Origin: Cruorifilaria tuberocauda
Taxonomy: Eukaryota; Nematoda; Chromadorea; Rhabditida; Onchocercidae
Reading direction: 5' to 3'
Length of the DNA: 11,814 nucleotides
Assembly (NCBI GenBank): GCA_013365365.1
Contig: JABVXU010001029.1
Coordinates: forward strand, 1 to 11,814
The position numbers and the translations under genes are program-made. Positions 8,518 through 11,814 of this stretch are shown piece by piece (positions within the stretch are counted from its first letter, which is position 1; the number at the start of each line of letters is the position of its first letter). The notes under the pieces were generated by a model. It saw only the letters and a list, made by a program, of their open reading frames with translations. It did no database searches and had not been told where the DNA came from.

Positions 8518-9020
8518 TCAAATCAAACGATTTCTTTGATTGGATGAAATTATTTTGTGAGTTGACATTTCGGAACCTTTGTCAAATTGTTTTATAAAGG
8601 TAAAAGAAAGATATCTCTTTGTTGTAATGAATTCTCAAAATTTCATTTTCTCTTTCTGATAACAACTTTTCAAGTAAAATTCAAATGAATTTTGGAAGAA
8701 ATTTTCACTTATTTTTTAATTAGCAAAATCTTCTACTTTTTTGGCTTATATTGTCTTGGCTATCACATTAATAGCAATTTTACCACTAACGTTTGATTAC
8801 TGAATAATAAACGCTTAATTAATGCTAATTGGTTGTTTCAATTTTTGTTTTATTCTACACCAAATTGTGTTTAAATTTGTATTGTAAAGTGTTAGAAATA
8901 TGTTGGAATTCCGCATTTTCTGAACCGGATATCCCATCCGGATAATTTCTATTATAAAAAGTGAGTGATATCTCCTTTCATCGGGTATAGGTTGGCGAAT
9001 TCCAGCATATTCTTGTAAAT
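8518..9020 (+). other. 3' flank of the complete receptor
   Basis: The first 140 bases are nearly identical to the 3' flank of pseudogene B. Similarity weakens after 8657 and returns at 8692-8717 and 8957-9018. A 6-bp perfect palindrome, CCGGAT at 8925-8930 facing ATCCGG at 8936-8941, lies in the stretch without a clear match. A minus-strand open frame at 8815-9027 lies in this duplicated non-coding flank and is not supported as a gene. Confidence 0.5.
8806..8811 (+). terminator. Candidate polyadenylation signal AATAAA
   Basis: This AATAAA, about 290 nt past the stop of the complete receptor, is the nearest exact match I noticed downstream. In such AT-rich DNA the hexamer is common by chance. 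Nearer variant signals could be used instead. Confidence 0.3.
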
Positions 9021-9174
9021 GTTTCACTTACTTCATTAAAAAGTGAATAAAATTCATAAATGAGCAGTGAAATACGATTTTCATGCATTCATCCGAAAAA
9101 TTCCTAGTTTTTCTGTTGTGTTTAGTTACTTGAACTTCACGATAAAAGAAATCTCAGCTATCCATTTATTCTTC

Positions 9175-9235
9175 AGACAGGCTAAATTAGGACTAAATTA
9201 GAGAAAAATAAGGCTAAACAGGCTAAATTCTGTTA
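9175..9235 (+). repeat. Cluster of GGCTAAA / GACTAAATTAG words
   Basis: Within about 55 bases the word (G)GCTAAA occurs at three places, twice as CAGGCTAAATT, together with GACTAAATTAG. This is a small decayed tandem cluster ahead of the minisatellite. No gene is associated with it. Confidence 0.5.
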
Positions 9236-9443
9236 AGTTGTAATATTACTCTTCTCGAATGATTGCCGTGATCACTTTTCTATTAATGAAGTTCTTATCG
9301 ACTTGTGTTATGAGCAGAAAACTCGACCTTTTGTTGTGAAATTTGCCGGTTCTTGTAACGTGTGGAAGAGTAAGTATGAACGAATATTTATTCGTATGAA
9401 GTGATAAAAGATTTGATAGCCTATCATCGTATTCGGTAAAACA

Positions 9444-9605
9444 CTTGAGCGAAGTCTTGTGATGAGATATAACTGCAGTATAATGAACATAGCTGGAGTA
9501 CCATGCGATAAGATGTACTTCCAGTATGATGAAATGTAGCTGGAGTATGACGAGATGAGATATCACTCGGATATGATGAAATCTAGCTGGAGTATCACGA
9601 GCTAT
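9444..9605 (+). repeat. Minisatellite, 47-bp unit, about 3.4 copies
   Basis: Two clear units start with AGCTGGAGTA at 9491 and 9538. A third start at 9585 fades after about 17-20 bases. The preceding 47 bases (9444-9490) align in their second half, through GATGAGATAT and ACTGCAGTATAATGAA. The period is exactly 47 between the three clear starts. Because 47 is not a multiple of three, the long minus-strand open frame crossing it (9246-9665) is unlikely to be a repeat-containing protein. Confidence 0.75.
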
Positions 9606-9686
9606 ATCCAAACAATAGTGCGTACCCAAACCAAATTTGGGGTGATGTACATAAAAAATGGGCATGATATAGGGTTAAAGGTCAGC

Positions 9687-9730
9687 ATAAAGATGAGAAA
9701 GGAAATTAATTGTTAGATAAAGATGAGAAA
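9687..9730 (+). repeat. Direct repeat of ATAAAGATGAGAAA, 30 bp apart
   Basis: The 14-mer ATAAAGATGAGAAA is exact at 9687-9700 and 9717-9730. Only two copies are present. It is probably a small local duplication in intergenic DNA. Confidence 0.6.
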
Positions 9731-10143
9731 TTACACCAGATGCATAATCAATGAATCAAACAAGATTGCACAGTAATCAGCATATTTCGGATTTCTCGAC
9801 ACCTTTAGCTAACTGTATTACGATTATTGGTATCCAACTAAAGTCAAATATCAAAATAAAATCAGGAATTGTTCTAACTATTTCAAACCAAGGAACAAAC
9901 TCTCATAAATAAATTTCTGTAAATTAGAACCCAAATTCAAGCTACACTCGCGACAACACCTCAATCACACTCTTTCTCCCGGAAACCCGGAAAAACTTCA
10001 TGATATAAAGTTATTCACATTGGATATTTTGTATAATTGACATTGATACTCATGTTTATCACGATCTTCAGTCCGATGATATGCCCCCTGTAATTGGTAC
10101 AGGAATATCGTCAATAGTTGATACTTGTCAAAATTTTCTATGC
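9731..10143. other. Intergenic, no gene seen
   Basis: AT-rich sequence without a supported gene. The open frame on the minus strand at 9998-10204 runs through the hairpin described next and resembles no family I know. A tandem CCCGGAAA / CCCGGAAA pair occurs near 9979-9994. Confidence 0.35.
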
Positions 10144-10213
10144 TACGATATACTTGTAATGTACAATACCAAATCGTATCGTAAATGATTTGATAACAAA
10201 TCATTTTTTTTTT
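10144..10213. other. Hairpin followed by a T10 run, with a nested outer inverted repeat
   Basis: AAATGATTTG (10183-10192) and CAAATCATTT (10197-10206) are perfect 10-bp reverse complements around a 4-base ATAA loop, overlapping a run of ten T at 10204-10213. Just to the left, TACGATA (10144-10150) pairs with TATCGTA (10177-10183). On the plus strand this resembles an intrinsic-type or polymerase III terminator. No RNA gene with internal promoter boxes was recognised upstream. It could also be the end of a small inverted-repeat element. Confidence 0.5.
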
Positions 10214-10569
10214 CTATTGAATTTCTCTTTTCAAAAGATCCGTTCTTTCAATGATTCCTGTTACGACTGATATAAGGTGCCTACGGTGCATTATTACTAG
10301 TTGCTGATGATTTTCCGCAACCGGCAAGGTTGAGAAGATTCTTTTCAAGATTGAGGGATTTCTCTTGTATTTGCATATAATCAAACTGCTAGCTTTCTAT
10401 ATCAGGCAAATATGATAATCTTTACGCTTAGGTTGTAATCAAACATAGGTAATTAAACTTTTTTTTACGATAGATTTGATACGTGCAGTAACACAACATT
10501 AAGATAATAGCATTACCAATTCGACAATATCAAAGCGAGTTTTAACTGACATTATTAAAGAGAGTTTTA
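10214..10569. other. Intergenic before the candidate small gene
   Basis: The stretch 10255-10380 is less AT-rich than its surroundings. It is open in short frames on both strands (for example minus 10376-10281, 31 residues), but none resembles a known protein. It may be the upstream region, or missed 5' exons, of the candidate gene at 10570. I cannot decide from sequence alone. Confidence 0.3.
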
Positions 10570-11081
10570 ATGACGATATTAGTAAGACAAAGGAAAAGAG
10601 AAACCATTTTACCCTCTAATCAACCACCCACCCTCTCCTTGAAGCCAATCCCAACTTTTGAAATTCAGAACTTTCTTTATTCTGGTGGAGGGAGAATCAT
10701 GGTAGTTCAATTTTACCAAAGTACAATTTTAACTTACAATGTTAATTCAAGAACAAAAGATTCCATCATTCTTTGGTTTTCTTCGCGACTTCAACGACAC
10801 TGGAAGAACTTTCTGCTTACGGTCAAAGTGATTTTTTTTAGGCTGTTTAATTGATCAATTTAGAGGCTTTCAACAATCAAAATCAGCATTACTTCTTCAC
10901 CCAAGTCAAAAAGTTTCAGGATAATGATGAAAGTTACTTAGAAATTAATGTAGATATTGAACCAAAATTTTATCGTGCACTTCATTTAATTTTCATCTAT
11001 TTTCTTATCCGAATATTTGTCTTTCAACTTTATGAAATAATTCGACAATACTTGAAAGAAATTCCGGGTGCTCACTTATAA
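10570..11081 (+). CDS. Candidate small one-pass membrane protein, unrecognised
   Basis: I do not recognise this product. A possible model joins exon 10570-10821 to exon 10920-11081 across a 98-bp intron (donor ACG/GTCAAAG, acceptor AAGTTTCAG), both in phase 0, giving 137 residues. The second exon is the better supported part. It starts with an acidic stretch (DNDESYLEINVDIE), has one hydrophobic segment (LHLIFIYFLIRIFVF), and ends with a charged tail finishing IPGAHL before TAA. A simpler alternative is the unspliced frame 10851-11081 (76 residues). Against the model, the donor is weak, and three frames are open around 10750-10830, two of them protein-like, so exon 1 may be wrong or the locus may be decayed. 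No similarity to the receptors was seen. It converges on copy D, about 60 bp from that copy's stop. Confidence 0.3.
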
Positions 11082-11113
11082 AATAATTTCAACCAATCAA
11101 AGAAATAGTTTGA

Positions 11114-11119
11114 TTTATT
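11114..11119 (-). terminator. Candidate polyadenylation signal for copy D
   Basis: On the minus strand this reads AATAAA, 23 nt past the inferred stop of copy D. The position suits a very short nematode 3' untranslated region. The hexamer is frequent in this AT-rich DNA, so support is modest. Confidence 0.3.
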
Positions 11120-11131
11120 CATCCTTTAAAC

Positions 11132-11151
11132 CCAACAGTGATTACTGTTGG
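11132..11151. other. Perfect 8-bp hairpin overlapping the copy D stop codon
   Basis: CCAACAGT (11132-11139) and ACTGTTGG (11144-11151) are exact reverse complements around a 4-base loop. On the minus strand the stop codon inferred for copy D (11144-11142) lies at the loop. The site lies between two convergent coding regions. No counterpart occurs at the end of the complete receptor. Confidence 0.5.
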
Positions 11152-11814
11152 ATATAATTTTCCTCTTTACTAAATAATCGAATAAGCCATTTGAAGAGGT
11201 TAATTTTGGCATTCCAAAATCCTTTTGTTGTCGAAACAAAAATACCACCGTCATATTGAGGGAATTCAGGAGCGGTAAATAAATGTGTAAAGTATAGCGA
11301 TAGTATGCGTCCTTTTACTGATATTGAGCGCGTAAACGTATCTGATCAGCGATGGAACGACATAAAGAACTGTAAAAAGATGACAGTACGAGAAATTTAA
11401 ACAAAATGGATTCAGAGACACCCTGTTTAAGATTTCGTGATTCGCGTGACATGAAGCAGTCAGAAACAGACTCATGTTCGCATTATTTGATCGGTTCTAA
11501 ATTCACTTTTTATTACGTAACAACAGCGATTTGATAAAAACATACAAAATGTAAAACAGCAGGAAATCAGTGCTGTCTGAGTGTATCGCTTTTGATTCTC
11601 GAGAAAACGTGTCAGGTTTGCGTTATCTGAATGACTTGAAACGAACTGAGCACCAAATTTCCTGGAAGAGATGTCAGTATGATTAAAATTCAATTTATAT
11701 TTAAATTAGTTCCTATCGCAGTTTCTCGAAATCTAATTTCACTGACATATAGAACTTTAAAATCAGATACAGGTTCAGAAACAAACAGACGACATAATAT
11801 TGAATCGATAAGTG
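11142..11814 (-). pseudogene. 3' part of a chemoreceptor copy (copy D), last exon frameshifted
   Basis: Reading leftward from the edge, 11814-11662 is intron 4, whose end resembles that of the complete gene. Exon 5 is 11661-11546, 116 nt as in the complete copy. It encodes the third-cytoplasmic-loop and TM6 segment with about 32 of 38 residues identical (for example NQKRYTQTALISCCFTF) and ends at a GTATGT donor. Intron 5 is 176 bp, ending TTTTTACAG. Exon 6 from 11369 starts well (VLYVVPSLIRYVYALN) but then shifts frame in TM7 near 11285-11300. It meets a stop near 11268 in the first frame, and similarity resumes in other frames (LLNSL, FRQQKD, then NAKINLFKWL) to a stop at 11144-11142. The exon is 228 nt against 224. 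At least two small indels are needed. It is probably a young pseudogene, unless these are assembly errors. Upstream exons are outside the window. Confidence 0.7.

Noticed and set aside
9246..9665. 139-codon open frame on the minus strand, the longest in the window
   Set aside because: It runs through a minisatellite whose 47-bp period is not a multiple of three. Composition is patternless and no similarity is recognised.
10281..10376. Small minus-strand open frame containing AGCGKSS, suggestive of a nucleotide-binding loop
   Set aside because: Only 31 residues, the loop pattern is incomplete, and the plus strand is open across it too. Chance is the better explanation.
1..11814. tRNA, rRNA, CRISPR array, insertion sequence or prophage
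   Set aside because: No cloverleaf with a T-loop GTTCGAATCC-type core, no regular spacer array and no transposase or phage protein was found in the frames read.

Overview
This window looks like nuclear DNA of a nematode. It is very AT-rich, its genes are split by short introns (86-249 bp) ending in nematode-style acceptors (TTTCAG, TTGCAG, TTCTAG), and its recognisable genes are nematode-type seven-transmembrane chemoreceptors. A filarial or related parasitic species would fit the base composition, but that is a guess. Nothing bacterial, viral or plasmid-like was seen.

Layout: the window cuts through a small receptor cluster holding four recognisable copies and one scrap. Copy A shows only its first 15 codons at the left edge on the minus strand (45 down to 1). 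A short relic of receptor intron 1 lies near 2205-2322. Copy B (3397-4770, plus) is a multi-exon pseudogene. Copy 'main' (6812-8517, plus) is the only complete gene: six exons join in phase into 332 residues with seven membrane segments. Copy D (11142 to the right edge, minus) shows its last two exons; the penultimate one is intact and the last is frameshifted. B and main are tandem copies of one unit of about 2-2.6 kb. Their similarity covers the upstream region (3080-3396 and 6420-6811) and the 3' flank (4771-5130 and 8518-9020) as well as the exons.

Between the receptors lie gene-poor AT-rich stretches with small repeats: short direct and inverted repeats near 1.5-2.1 kb, a TCTATA-type simple repeat near 5.2 kb, a 47-bp minisatellite near 9.5 kb, and a strong hairpin followed by ten T residues near 10.2 kb. 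A possible unrecognised small two-exon gene encoding a one-pass membrane protein lies at 10570-11081, converging on copy D.

Functionally, the receptor copies would act separately in sensory neurons rather than as an operon. Shared blocks upstream of the start codons, including a conserved ATTTTCCAG acceptor-like site, suggest a common promoter or leader architecture. I found no convincing evidence for an entirely new kind of system. The best leads are the shared upstream acceptor, the unexpectedly conserved non-coding flanks, and the unrecognised small gene.
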